A stretch of 64,000 nt of DNA. Origin: Cohnella rhizosphaerae (GTDB lineage Bacteria; Bacillota; Bacilli; Paenibacillales; Paenibacillaceae). This document shows positions 9,155 to 17,827 of the stretch, piece after piece (position 1 is the stretch's first letter; each line of letters begins with the position of its first letter). The DNA is taken from positions 62,001 to 126,000 of the forward strand of contig NZ_JAPDIA010000007.1 in NCBI RefSeq assembly GCF_029525575.1, read 5' to 3'. The notes under the pieces are model-generated. The model was given only the letters and a program-made list of their open reading frames with translations, was not told the DNA's origin and made no database searches. The position numbers were made by a program, and so were the translations under genes.

Positions 9155-9477
9155 ACGTATAAATCACGGTCCGAACGTATAAAACACGGCGAAATAGAGG
9201 CTTCCTCTGGTAACCTCAGGGCAACGATCGGCGGGAAGGTAAGCAGATGGGCGAAAAGAGAACCTCGGTTAGCCGTTATGCGATACAGACAGAGGAATCG
9301 GACTCAGGGGCCGTTATTTCTTAAAAAACGGTTCCCATTGCGATCGTATCGGACTGGAGGGACGTTATGGATCCGGATCAACGCTAAAAAAGGCCGGCAA
9401 TCCCGCGATAACGGTGCCTGGGTCCGAAAACGAGCCGCGAATCGCGATCGGAACAAGAATAAGGGCTCCCCGGTCCG
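9155..9477. repeat. Cluster of short degenerate repeats in a long intergenic region
   Basis: The gap 9,088-9,731 holds no gene I can support. After the terminator come two 15-bp copies of ACGTATAAA(T/A)CACGG at 9155 and 9175, 20 bp apart. Further on, four degenerate copies of a unit close to ATCGGACTCAGGGGCCGTTAT occur: direct at 9297-9320 and 9348-9370, inverted at 9407-9427 and 9457-9477. The arrangement, two direct then two inverted, makes a large imperfect palindrome. It resembles dispersed intergenic repeats rather than an insertion sequence; no transposase is present. Confidence 0.55.
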
Positions 9478-9540
9478 TCCGCTGCGCGTCTGTACGCAAA
9501 CCGAAGGGCCGTAAGCGGCTTTTTTGGCTTGCGCAGAAGG

Positions 9541-9603
9541 TTTGAACGGTATCCCCTTCCGTCAGGGAAAAATGCATCCTGATCGAAGGGGATACCGTTC
9601 AAA
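9541..9603. repeat. Interspersed palindromic repeat, paired arms
   Basis: TTTGAACGGTATCCCCTT (9541-9558) and its exact reverse complement (9586-9603) flank 27 bases that continue the pairing imperfectly (CAGG against CCTG). The product is a long hairpin of the same element family as 607, 12,976 and 26,127. It sits upstream of the DEAD-box helicase gene. Confidence 0.85.
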
Positions 9604-9731
9604 CGGGTAAAATGAAGATCAGGGACCACTAAAATTAAGGCTCCGCCGAAACGCGGAAAAAGGCGCGTAATGTGGTAGGATAGGATTACGAAAGCGCGGC
9701 AGCGGTCCGCGAATATAAATGAGGTGCTATT

Positions 9732-11735
9732 GTGACAGAGTTTGGACCATTGGGTGTGTCGGCGCGCGCATCCGAATTATTGCATAGCTTGGGCATTAAG
9801 CAGCCGACGCCGGTGCAGGCGCAGACGATCCCGGTCGCACTGACGGGCAAGGACGTCATCAGCCAGGCGCAGACGGGTACGGGCAAGACGCTCGCCTTCG
9901 TGCTGCCGATGCTGGAGCGGATCAAGCCGGAGGTGCCGTATCTGCAGGGCTTGATCGTGACGCCGACGCGCGAGCTCGCGATCCAGATCACGGCGGAGAT
10001 CAAGAAGCTGCTGCCGGCTTACGAAGGCGTGCGGGTGCTGGCGGTCTACGGCGGCCAGGACGTCGAGGCGCAGCTGCACAAGCTGGAAGGAAATATGCAT
10101 ATGATCGTGGCGACGCCGGGACGGCTGCTCGATCATATGCGACGCGAGACGGTCAGGCTGTCCAACGTGCGCATGATGGTGCTCGACGAAGCCGACCAGA
10201 TGCTGCACATGGGCTTCCTCGGCGAGGTCGAGGAGATCATGTCCAAGACGCCGAAGGACAGGCAGACGATGCTTTTCTCGGCGACGATGCCGGACAAGAT
10301 CCGGAACCTGGCCGGCCGTTATCTGCGGGACCCGCAGGAAGTGACCGTCAAGGCGAAGCAGGTGACGGTCAAGGATACGGCGCAGCTCGTCATCGAGACG
10401 ACGGACCGGGCGAAGCAGGCGGCGCTGGTCGCGATGATCGAAGAGACGCAGCCCTATCTCGGGATGGTGTTCTGCCGGACGAAGCGGCGCGCGAGCACGC
10501 TGAACGAAGCGCTGCAGGCGATGGGCTACAGCAGCGACGAGCTGCACGGCGACCTGTCGCAGGCCAAGCGGGAGCAGGTCATGCGGAAGTTCCGTGACGC
10601 GAAGCTGCAGATTCTGGTGGCGACGGATATCGCGGCGCGCGGGCTTGACGTCGAGGGCGTGACGCATGTGTACAACTACGACGTGCCGCAGGACGCGGAG
10701 AGCTACATTCACCGCATCGGGCGGACGGGACGCGCGGGCGAGTCGGGCATGGCGATCACGTTCGTGGCGCCCAAGGACCGCGGGGACCTCGGCGTAATCG
10801 AGGACGGCATCGGCATGTTCATCGAGCGGCGCAAAATCGGGGCGGCCGGCGGCAGCGTGGCCGCCGAAGGCGCGCCGACGGCGAAGACGCGGACGCCGGG
10901 CGCATTCGGCAAGCGCGCGGGTGCGGCAGGGGCCGGCGCGCGCGGCGGCGCGACGCGAGGCGCCGGAAGCGGGCGCCGCGGCGAGAGCCGCTCCGACGAT
11001 CGCGGCGGCGCGCGGGGCGAAGGCCGCGGCGCGGTCCGCGGCGGCGTCGTGCGCGGGGCGCGCGGCGACAGCGCGGCTGCGCTCGGCGGGCGCGGCGCGG
11101 AGCGAGGATTGCGCGGCGGCGCGGCGAATGCGGGCGCAGGCCGCGGCAAAGGCGTCCCTGCGCACGGCGGGCGCGGCGCGGGCTCTGAAGGCGGCGCAGG
11201 CGAGACGCGCGCCGCCAAGTGGTGGGAGCAGGGCGAATACTTCGCCCCGGCTCCCGAAGAGCGCGCGGCCGAGCCGCAGGCCCAGCGCCGCAGGCCGGGC
11301 GCAGGCGGTCCTGGCAACGGCCGGCGCGAAGCCGGCGCAGGCCGGCCGCAGGCGGCGCCGGGCCGCGGGCCGCGCAGCGGCGGCGCCGCTGGCGAAGGCC
11401 GCTACGCCGGCGCATCCGCGCTGGGCGGCCGGGCCGAGCGCGGCGCCAAGGCGCACGGCGCGCCGGCCGAGCGGCCTAAGCGCGGCGGCGACCGCGCCTC
11501 TGCGGGCCGCGGCGAGCGCGGCTTCGGCGCCGGGCCAAGCGGCGGCGCCGGGGGCTTCGCCCGCGGCGGCGAGCGTCCGTCCGGCGGCCGCAGCGGCGGC
11601 AGGCCGCAGGCCGGCGGTTCCCGGGACGGCGGACGCAAGCCGTCTTCGGGCGGACGGGGCGGCTTCGGCGGCGGACCGGGCGGCGGAGCAGGCCGCGGCA
11701 AAGCGCCTTCGCGCGCGCCGAAAGGCCGCAAATAA
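9732..11735 (+). CDS. DEAD-box RNA helicase with long Gly/Arg/Ala-rich tail
   Basis: An ATP-dependent RNA helicase of 667 residues. All core motifs are visible in order: Q motif with [10 protein letters not shown], motif I AQTGTGKT, Ia [25 protein letters not shown], and in the second RecA domain ARGLD and [10 protein letters not shown]. The core ends near residue 375. The remaining 290 or so residues are extremely rich in Gly, Ala and Arg with RGG-like repeats, as in CshA/DeaD-type tails that contact RNA, but unusually long. The start is GTG 9732 after GAGGTG. A likely role is ribosome assembly or mRNA turnover, perhaps at low temperature. Confidence 0.9.
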   Translation: MTEFGPLGVSARASELLHSLGIKQPTPVQAQTIPVALTGKDVISQAQTGTGKTLAFVLPMLERIKPEVPYLQGLIVTPTRELAIQITAEIKKLLPAYEGVRVLAVYGGQDVEAQLHKLEGNMHMIVATPGRLLDHMRRETVRLSNVRMMVLDEADQMLHMGFLGEVEEIMSKTPKDRQTMLFSATMPDKIRNLAGRYLRDPQEVTVKAKQVTVKDTAQLVIETTDRAKQAALVAMIEETQPYLGMVFCRTKRRASTLNEALQAMGYSSDELHGDLSQAKREQVMRKFRDAKLQILVATDIAARGLDVEGVTHVYNYDVPQDAESYIHRIGRTGRAGESGMAITFVAPKDRGDLGVIEDGIGMFIERRKIGAAGGSVAAEGAPTAKTRTPGAFGKRAGAAGAGARGGATRGAGSGRRGESRSDDRGGARGEGRGAVRGGVVRGARGDSAAALGGRGAERGLRGGAANAGAGRGKGVPAHGGRGAGSEGGAGETRAAKWWEQGEYFAPAPEERAAEPQAQRRRPGAGGPGNGRREAGAGRPQAAPGRGPRSGGAAGEGRYAGASALGGRAERGAKAHGAPAERPKRGGDRASAGRGERGFGAGPSGGAGGFARGGERPSGGRSGGRPQAGGSRDGGRKPSSGGRGGFGGGPGGGAGRGKAPSRAPKGRK

Positions 11736-11775
11736 GGCCCATCGGAGCCGGAACGATAGCCGGAACGACGGCAAT

Positions 11776-11810
11776 ACGCCTCGCGCACTCAAAACGCGCG
11801 AGGCGTTTTT
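11776..11810 (+). terminator. Intrinsic terminator after the DEAD-box gene
   Basis: ACGCCTCGCGC (11776-11786) pairs perfectly with GCGCGAGGCGT (11796-11806) and is followed by TTTT. It ends the helicase transcript. Confidence 0.85.
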
Positions 11811-11938
11811 GATGATTGTATGCGCGAAATGCTCACAAATATAGGAGAGATTCGCCGATATATGCCATAGGACGCATTTTGTCCGCGCTGTCGGCGCTAT
11901 GAATATATTCCACTTCATCGCTAAAAGGGGATAACGAA

Positions 11939-12241
11939 ATGAAAACGGAAATTTTGCAGCAGGTGACGATCGTGGATATGAACGAGGAGATGTTGACGCG
12001 GATCGATTTCTCGCATGCGGTGGACGTGCCCGGGTCGCTCGCGATCGGCTGGTCGGTCGTCACGTACCCGCTCGGCTTGCGGGAATTCGAGGTCGTATAC
12101 GACCGCCGGGAAGAACGCACGGTGAGCAGCAAGGTCGTCGATATCGAAGTGGATACGACGGGCGAAAAGAATGAAATTCGCGCCTATCTGGAGCCGATCA
12201 CGCTGATCATCGGGCAGCATGACATAGGCGCGGCGGAGTAA
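11939..12241 (+). CDS. Hypothetical protein, 100 residues
   Basis: A soluble acidic protein of 100 residues with no membrane segment or motif I recognise. It is strand-rich in appearance (alternating hydrophobic residues such as REFEVVYD and VVDIEVDTT). The start ATG 11939 follows AAAGGGGATAACGAA, a usable ribosome site. It stands alone between the helicase terminator and a convergent membrane-protein gene, with only 25 bases between the two stop codons. Confidence 0.6.
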   Translation: MKTEILQQVTIVDMNEEMLTRIDFSHAVDVPGSLAIGWSVVTYPLGLREFEVVYDRREERTVSSKVVDIEVDTTGEKNEIRAYLEPITLIIGQHDIGAAE

Positions 12242-12266
12242 CGTTCAGGACCGGTTCTTTGGTGCT

Positions 12267-12581
12267 TCATGCCGCGGCGAAAGCGATCCAGACGACGTGA
12301 TAGAGTGCGACGGCGGCATACAGAGCCGTAGCGAGCCCGATTCCGCGGCGAACGATCGGGCGTTCGGGCACATGGCGGAGCATGAATAGCAGGAGCAGCG
12401 GTAACAGGGTTTTGTAGCCGTAGAAAAAGAGGATGTTGGTTTCGTACAACGCCTTCGCGATCGGATTGGCTTCCTGGATCAATTGCAGCCGAATGCCGCA
12501 ATCCGTCGCCAGCGCATCGAATACGCACAAGACGAAGAGCAAATACCGGTTTCGCACGCTGCCGCCGGCAACCTGGGCCAT
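12267..12581 (-). CDS. DUF5658-like small membrane protein
   Basis: A membrane protein of 104 residues with three predicted hydrophobic segments. The sequence FDALATDCGIRLQLIQEANP fits the DUF5658 pattern, in which a first helix with an aspartate is followed by an EANP loop. Function is unknown in this family. I choose the ATG at 12581, which has AAAGGTGG directly upstream, over the ATG at 12605, which would put that ribosome site inside the gene. Confidence 0.6.
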   Translation of the reverse strand: MAQVAGGSVRNRYLLFVLCVFDALATDCGIRLQLIQEANPIAKALYETNILFFYGYKTLLPLLLLFMLRHVPERPIVRRGIGLATALYAAVALYHVVWIAFAAA

Positions 12582-12748
12582 GTAGAGCACCACCTTTAGA
12601 TACATATTGTATCATCAGGGGCGTAGGTATGCCACTTCCTGCCTCGAGAGATGCGCCGGCATCGCAGTCTTGATATGATGGTAACGCGCGCCTAACATGG
12701 CGCGGCAAGACAGCGAACCAGGCTTGGCAAAGGAAGGATTGAGCGAAT

Positions 12749-12964
12749 ATGGCAGGCAGCGGGCGGAACCGCAGCGACGTTAAGCCCGGACTGACGGTGG
12801 ATATTGTGTTGAAGCAGGATCAGCGTACGGGCAAGCTCACTCGCGGCGTCGTGAAGGATCTGCTGACCAACTCGGCTACGCATCCGCACGGCATCAAGGT
12901 GAGGCTGCAGGACGGCCAGGTCGGCAGAGTGCAGGCGATTTTGAACGAGGGGGATCAGCGATAG
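12749..12964 (+). CDS. ywbE: YwbE family protein
   Basis: A small basic protein of 71 residues whose body (KPGLTVDIVLKQDQRTGKLT, then GVVKDLLTNSATHPHGIKV) matches the YwbE (DUF2196) family found across Bacillales. It likely forms a small beta-barrel; its function is not known. The start ATG 12749 follows AAGGAAGGA. Just 11 bases after the stop begins a large hairpin built from the interspersed repeat. Confidence 0.85.
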   Translation: MAGSGRNRSDVKPGLTVDIVLKQDQRTGKLTRGVVKDLLTNSATHPHGIKVRLQDGQVGRVQAILNEGDQR

Positions 12965-12975
12965 GGGTCGGTTCG

Positions 12976-13044
12976 CGCTTTTGAAGGATATCCCCTTCGC
13001 TCAGGGAAGACGGGTTCCTGAGCGAAGGGGATACCGTTAAAACG
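12976..13044. repeat. Interspersed palindromic repeat, paired arms, behind ywbE
   Basis: The left arm (12976-13007, core TATCCCCTTCGCTCAGGGA) and right arm (13015-13044, core TTCCTGAGCGAAGGGGATA) are near-perfect inverted copies separated by only a few bases. It is the longest hairpin of this family in the window. It follows the ywbE stop closely and could serve as its transcript end, though no T run follows. Confidence 0.85.
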
Positions 13045-13069
13045 TGCCGGAGATGCGTCGCAGCTCCAG

Positions 13070-13116
13070 CAATAACAGAGGACCGCGTCGGCGAATAAAG
13101 CCGCGCGGTCCTCTGT
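13070..13116 (-). terminator. Hairpin downstream of the isochorismatase-like gene
   Basis: ACAGAGGACCGCG (13075-13087) pairs perfectly with CGCGGTCCTCTGT (13104-13116). It lies 20 bases beyond the stop of the minus-strand hydrolase gene. On that strand the stem is followed by TATTG, a weak T tract, so termination is plausible but not certain. Confidence 0.5.
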
Positions 13117-13135
13117 CGTTCCGGCCGGACTTCGA

Positions 13136-13762
13136 TCAGGCCGATGCCTCGATCGGCGAAGCCGCCGCTTGCCAGACCGCGCCGACCTGCCCTGCGTCGA
13201 GCACGGTGCCGAAGACGTTCGCGATGTTCGCGAGGGTGCCGGCATGCGCTTCGGGACTCGATCCTGCGCAGGCATCGGACACGAGCGTGACGTTGTAATC
13301 GAGCATGAAGCCGTCCCGCGCCGTCGATTCCACGCACACGTTGGTGAGTACGCCGGTGAGGACGATCGATTTGCAGCCCATGGACCGCAGGATGAGATCC
13401 AGGTTCGTGCCGATGAAGCCGCTGTAGCGGTGCTTCTCCACGACGGCGTCTCCCGGCTGCGGGTACAGTTTGTAATAATCCGCGCCCCAGCTGTCCTTAA
13501 CGACGATCGACATCTCGGTCCCGTGTTTGTTGGTCCAGGCTTCGGATTTGGTCGTGTCGTCCAGGGTCATATAGACGAATACGACGGGGACGCCGGCGGC
13601 ACGGGCATGGGCGATCAGGCCGTCGATCTTGGGCACGCAGGCTTGAAAGGCGGCAATGTCGGCCAGTCCGCGCTGGGCGGAGGCGCCGTCTTCGTGGCAG
13701 AAATCGTTTTGCATATCGATAATGATAAGGGCGGTGTCTTGCGGTTGAAGATAAGCGGTCAT
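13136..13762 (-). CDS. Isochorismatase-like cysteine hydrolase
   Basis: A 208-residue alpha/beta hydrolase of the isochorismatase/nicotinamidase superfamily, acting on C-N or ether bonds of small molecules. The catalytic triad is intact: Asp16 in IIIDMQNDF, Lys110 in VVEKHRYSGF and Cys143 in TGVLTNVCVESTARD. The TNVCVESTARD form is closest to the ureidoacrylate/carbamoylsarcosine amidohydrolase branch. It is divergent from two LysR genes and near an amidase, a peptide-type ABC importer and a nitrilase, so a role in breaking down an amide or ureido compound as nitrogen source is likely. The start has a GGAGG-type site (GGAGGAATG) close upstream. Confidence 0.85.
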   Translation of the reverse strand: MTAYLQPQDTALIIIDMQNDFCHEDGASAQRGLADIAAFQACVPKIDGLIAHARAAGVPVVFVYMTLDDTTKSEAWTNKHGTEMSIVVKDSWGADYYKLYPQPGDAVVEKHRYSGFIGTNLDLILRSMGCKSIVLTGVLTNVCVESTARDGFMLDYNVTLVSDACAGSSPEAHAGTLANIANVFGTVLDAGQVGAVWQAAASPIEASA

Positions 13763-13887
13763 CTAACATTCCTCCAATTGGTTAGGTTTATATCGAATAA
13801 TGAGTTCTGGTATCAATTGAGGCTACTATCCGCCAAAGGTATGTTATAGAATATTACATAATACGAAGCGGTCGGGAGGCGGGCAGG

Positions 13888-14880
13888 ATGGACATGGATG
13901 GATTGCACTCTTTTATCGCCGTTGCCAGAGACAAGAGCATCTCCAAGGCCGCGCAAGCGCTGCATGTGACGCAGCCGACGCTTAGCGCCCGCCTCCGGAA
14001 GCTGGAGGAGAACCTCGGCGTGAAGCTGCTCGATCGCGGCTGGGACGGCATCCGGTTGACCAAAGAGGGACGGTTTTTCCTGTCCTACTCCGTCGACCTG
14101 TTCCAGCAGATCGAGGAGGCGGCGGCCATCTTGGGCCAGGACGGCGGCGGCGGCATTCTCGAGCGTCCGCTGGAGGCGATCGCGAACGAGAAACGGCTGC
14201 GGATCGGCATCGAGTCGTTCTACTACCCGGCTTTCTTGCCCCCGGTTATCGAAGGAATCCGAACCGTCGTTCCCGATGCGGAATGCCGGTTCGTGAACAA
14301 GACGTCCGATCTCTTGACTGGCATGGTGGACTGCGAGAGCCTGGATTTTTGCGTAAACTTTAATTACGTCGGCGACCTGCATCCTTGTTCGCGGCTCGTG
14401 CACTACGATAAGGGCGTGCTGTTGTATCCGAAGGAAGGGTACCCGGATATCCGGACCGACCTCTCGAATGCGCCGCTGCTCGCGGACCGGCCGTTCGTCC
14501 TTTTCGACAATTCGCCGCTGCGCCAGTACAGCGAGGTGACGGAGCGGGTATTCCACTACCTGCTCGGCCGGGTGCCGGAGCGGTTCCATATCGTAAACGA
14601 CTTCACCGTGATGGCCGACATGCTGCGCCGGGGATTCGGCTATACGTTCATGCCCCGCTCGAGCCTGCTCCATATGATGGACGCGCCGCTGCCCTTTCAC
14701 GCGATCGAGATGGAAGCGGAGTTCCTCATCTCGCCCGTCTTCATCACCTACGCGCAAAACCCTTCCTCGCATCATCCGATCGAACGGATCGCCAAGGCGG
14801 TCACGGAGCGGCTGAAGGCCGCCATCGACGCGGCATTCCAGGGCAAGCAGGCATACGGCTACAGACGGAAAGGAGACTGA
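13888..14880 (+). CDS. LysR-type transcriptional regulator (first of two paralogues)
   Basis: A 330-residue LysR regulator. The N-terminal winged helix-turn-helix (KSISKAAQALHVTQPTLSAR, residues 15-34) and linker helix are typical. The rest is the inducer-binding domain, with LRIGIESFYYPAFLPP opening its first subdomain. It shares its whole layout and much sequence with the next gene, seven bases downstream, so the two are a tandem duplication. It is transcribed divergently from the isochorismatase-like gene, the classical arrangement for a LysR regulator and its target. Confidence 0.85.
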   Translation: MDMDGLHSFIAVARDKSISKAAQALHVTQPTLSARLRKLEENLGVKLLDRGWDGIRLTKEGRFFLSYSVDLFQQIEEAAAILGQDGGGGILERPLEAIANEKRLRIGIESFYYPAFLPPVIEGIRTVVPDAECRFVNKTSDLLTGMVDCESLDFCVNFNYVGDLHPCSRLVHYDKGVLLYPKEGYPDIRTDLSNAPLLADRPFVLFDNSPLRQYSEVTERVFHYLLGRVPERFHIVNDFTVMADMLRRGFGYTFMPRSSLLHMMDAPLPFHAIEMEAEFLISPVFITYAQNPSSHHPIERIAKAVTERLKAAIDAAFQGKQAYGYRRKGD

Positions 14881-14887
14881 AGCGGCT

Positions 14888-15856
14888 ATGGATATGGAGG
14901 GTCTGCATTCGTTCGTCGCCGTCGCCAGGGAGAAGAGCATCTCGCGCGCCGCGCAGGCGCTGCACGTAACGCAGCCGACGCTGAGCGCCCGGCTCAAGAA
15001 GCTTGAGCGCGATCTCGGCGTCAGCTTGCTGGAGCGGAGCTGGGATGGCATCCGGCTCACCAAGCACGGACGCTTCTTCCTGACGTACTCGATCGGCATG
15101 TTCGAGGAGCTGGAGGAGGCCGCGACCCTGCTGCGCGGACGCGAGGTGCGCGAGCCGGAGGGGCCGATCGACGCCATCACCAACGCGCTCCGGCTGCGCG
15201 TCGGGGTGGAATCGTTCTTTTTTCCCGCGTTCGTCGGACCGATCGTACAAGGCATTCAAGCCGCCGCGCCGGATACCGAGTGCAAGTTCGTCACGAAAAC
15301 GTCGGATCTGCTGCTCAACCTGACGGATTGCGACAGTCTCGACGTGTGTCTTCACTACGAGACGGGGCCGCGGCCGAATCTGACGTCCCGCCGGCTCGTT
15401 AACGATCGGCTCGTGCTGCTCTATCCGAAGACAGGCTACCCGGATATTCTGCCGGACATGAGCAACGCGCACCTGCTCAAGGACGAGCGGTTCGTGCTGT
15501 TCGAGAGCGCGCCGCTGCTGTCGTTCCCCCAAGTGACGAGCCGGGCGTTCCTTCAACTGTTCGGCGATATTCCCGACCGCTTCCATATCGTTCAGGATAT
15601 CGAAGCGGCTCTCGATATCGTAGTGAGCGGGTTCGGGTACACGTTCGTGCCGGTCACCTCGATCTATCAGCTGCTTGGGGCGCCCCTGCCTTTCCATGCG
15701 CTGCTCATGCCCGAGTCGTACCTCAGCCTGCCTATCTTGCTTAGCTGTCCATCTTCTCCGGCTTCGCCGCTGCCGATCGCGCAGCTCGCGCCGATCATGC
15801 TGTCCGCCTTGCAGACCTTCGTACGGCAGATCGATCCGGCTTACAGGCTTGCATGA
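14888..15856 (+). CDS. LysR-type transcriptional regulator (second paralogue)
   Basis: A 322-residue LysR regulator, closely similar to the preceding one: it begins MDMEGLHSFVAVAREKSISR where the first has MDMDGLHSFIAVARDKSISK, and the recognition helix THQP-type segment (TQPTLSARLKKLE) is nearly identical. The effector domain opens with LRVGVESFFFPAFVGP. Differences concentrate in the effector domain, so the pair may sense related but different ligands. The start codon lies just past the stop of the first, implying co-transcription. The likely targets are the nearby hydrolase and transport genes. Confidence 0.85.
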   Translation: MDMEGLHSFVAVAREKSISRAAQALHVTQPTLSARLKKLERDLGVSLLERSWDGIRLTKHGRFFLTYSIGMFEELEEAATLLRGREVREPEGPIDAITNALRLRVGVESFFFPAFVGPIVQGIQAAAPDTECKFVTKTSDLLLNLTDCDSLDVCLHYETGPRPNLTSRRLVNDRLVLLYPKTGYPDILPDMSNAHLLKDERFVLFESAPLLSFPQVTSRAFLQLFGDIPDRFHIVQDIEAALDIVVSGFGYTFVPVTSIYQLLGAPLPFHALLMPESYLSLPILLSCPSSPASPLPIAQLAPIMLSALQTFVRQIDPAYRLA

Positions 15857-15873
15857 TCGAAGGCGATCGTCGG

Positions 15874-16071
15874 TTAGGACGACCGATAGCGCGATGCCTT
15901 GTACGTCGGCGGAAGAATCGGCTCGATGCCCGTCAGATCCAGTCCTTTGATGCTGTCGATCGCAGCGGCGAAGCGGGCGAAGGCTTGCTTCGACTGCTCC
16001 GTCATTTCCGTGCCGCCCGCTTCTTTGCCTGCCGGCACAGCTTCGTTCTTCGAATCCTCGTAATCTCCCAT
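15874..16071 (-). CDS. Small GatC-like partner of the adjacent amidase
   Basis: A 65-residue protein. Its second half (FARFAAAIDSIKGLDLTGIE, then PILPP) has the pattern of GatC, whose helix is followed by a LDTEGVEP-type loop. GatC and the analogous AtzG peptides wrap around their amidase partners and stabilise them. It lies 44 bases downstream of the amidase on the same strand, with a good AAGGAG site before ATG 16071. I infer a small accessory subunit of that amidase. The similarity is short and the assignment is tentative. Confidence 0.5.
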   Translation of the reverse strand: MGDYEDSKNEAVPAGKEAGGTEMTEQSKQAFARFAAAIDSIKGLDLTGIEPILPPTYKASRYRSS

Positions 16072-16115
16072 GTCAGTCGCTCCTTATTAATATCGTTTGA
16101 TAAGTCTTGTGAAAA

Positions 16116-17505
16116 TTACAGCGCCGGATGACGGGTGTGCCAGTCGGTATTCTGCTCGTAAACGTGGCCGATGCCGAGGATGGTCGCTTCCTCGAACGGA
16201 CGGCCGATCAGCTGCATGTTGACCGGAAGACCCGCGGGCGAGAAGCCGCAAGGCATCGACAGGCTCGGCAGGCCGGTCAGATTGGTCGGCATCGTGAGCC
16301 GCGCGAGCTGGAGCGAGCCTTCGAAATCGCCCGAGCGCGGCGCCGTGATCGGCGTGGTCGGCGTGAGCAGCGCATCGACGCCGGACAGGGCGTCCAGATA
16401 ATCCTGCACGACGAGATGCCGGGCGCGCTGCGCCTGCAGGTAGGCCGAGGCGGGCAGGTCCTTGCCGCTCTCGAGCATGAGGCGGACATCCGGACCGTAG
16501 TCCTGCGGGCGCGTCGCGATCCATTCTTCGTGAATGGCGGACAGCTCGCCCAGGCAGATTGCCATAGCGATGCCCTGCGCCCGATGGATCATCGGCATCT
16601 TCACTTCGACGATCTCCGCGCCGAGCTCTCTGAACTTGGCCATGGCCGCGTGCAGGGCGGCTTCGACGTCGGCGCTTATATTTTCATAGTAAAATTCGGT
16701 CGGAATGCCGAGCTTCACGCCCTTCAGGCTATCGCCGTAGTCGCGCATGCCGGGCGCGGGCAGATCGACGGTGGATTCGTCCTTCGCGTCGAAGCCCGAC
16801 ATGACGTCGAGACAGATCGAGGCGTCCTTCACGCTGCGGGTGAGCGGGCCGGCATGGTCGAGCGACCACACCATCGGGAAAACGCCGTGCTTGCTGACGC
16901 GGCCGTAGGTCGGCTTGATGCCGACGACGCCGCAGCACGCGGCGGGGATGCGGATCGAGCCGCCGGTGTCGGAGCCGGTGCCCATATAGGCGATGCCTGC
17001 GGCCACCGCCGCGCCGGAGCCGCCGCTCGAGCCTCCCGGGACGTGATCCGTATTCCAGGGATTCAGGCATGGACCGAAGTGCGGGCTGCTCGTGGACGCG
17101 CCGCAGGCGAATTCATGCGTCTGCACCTTGCCGAGCAGCACGGAACCGGCCGCATGGAGCTTGGCGACGGTCGTCGCGTCGTGATCGGGGACGAAGTCGG
17201 CCAGAATCTTCGAGCTGCAGGTCGTGCGAATGCCCTTCGTGTAATAGAGATCCTTGTGCACGATCGGGATGCCGTGCAGCGGTCCGCGATATGCGCCGCG
17301 CATGATCTCGTCTTCCGCCTGACGCGCCTCTGCCAGCGCCAGCTCGGCGGTCATCGTGACGAAGGCGTTCAGCTTCGGGTTCAAGCCGGCAGCGCGCGCG
17401 ATGGACGCTTCGGCAAGCTCCACCGGCGAGAGCTGGCGGCTCTCGATCTGCTGCGCGAGTTCGTGGATGGGGGGCGTAGGACAGCTGGGGATTGATCGTT
17501 TTCAA
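16116..17505 (-). CDS. Amidase signature family hydrolase, one frameshift near the N-terminus
   Basis: An amidohydrolase with the Ser-cisSer-Lys triad of the amidase signature family: Lys in PIVHKDLYYTKG, the glycine-rich PGGSSGGSGAAVAAG, and the nucleophile serine in GTGSDTGGSIRIPA. The visible frame starts at about residue 28. Upstream a run of six G at 17469-17474 (C on this strand) breaks it. With five, the protein extends as SYAPIHELAQQIESRQ to a TTG at 17505 preceded by AAGGAGG at ideal distance, giving about 463 residues, normal for the family. It is closer to GatA/AtzF-like amidases than to peptide amidases. It probably works with the small GatC-like protein downstream. Confidence 0.85.
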
Positions 17506-17554
17506 TGCGGAAGCCTCCTTGGTTGAATCGGATAATAAGACGGCGGCGTCCGCT

Positions 17555-17635
17555 GTTCGCGATATAGCGTGTTCACGATATACCGTGTTCGCGATATATA
17601 ACAAGTTCGCGTATAGCGGGTTCGCGAACAACGCG
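17555..17635. promoter_or_regulatory. Five tandem GTTCGCGATATA boxes between the divergent amidase and ABC genes
   Basis: Five boxes start at 17555, 17571, 17587, 17605 and 17620. The first two are 16 bp apart and read GTTCGCGATATAGCGT and GTTCACGATATACCGT. The last includes the 10-bp palindrome GTTCGCGAAC. The cluster lies about 50 bases upstream of the amidase start. The spacing and half-site character suggest an operator array or upstream binding region, possibly for one of the LysR proteins. The rest of the gap 17,636-17,827 shows no clear promoter to me. Confidence 0.5.
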
Positions 17636-17827
17636 TATTCGTCGCATTACGCGTAAAAACCGAACGTTCAGAGCGCCGCCTCCTTATTTGTCAGGTAATA
17701 TAACACACAAATCCCTGAAAAGACGGTTAGGGAGGGTATAGAATGTTTCGATATCCTGTTTTGCGAATGTGTATGTTAGTATTGGTGACACAAAGGCTTC
17801 CCCAATCCGAACGAGGAGGTTGACAAC

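Noticed and set aside
9777..11918. A 713-residue open frame antisense to the DEAD-box helicase gene
   Set aside because: It is the mirror of a GC-rich, low-complexity coding region. The helicase frame has all family motifs and its own ribosome site.
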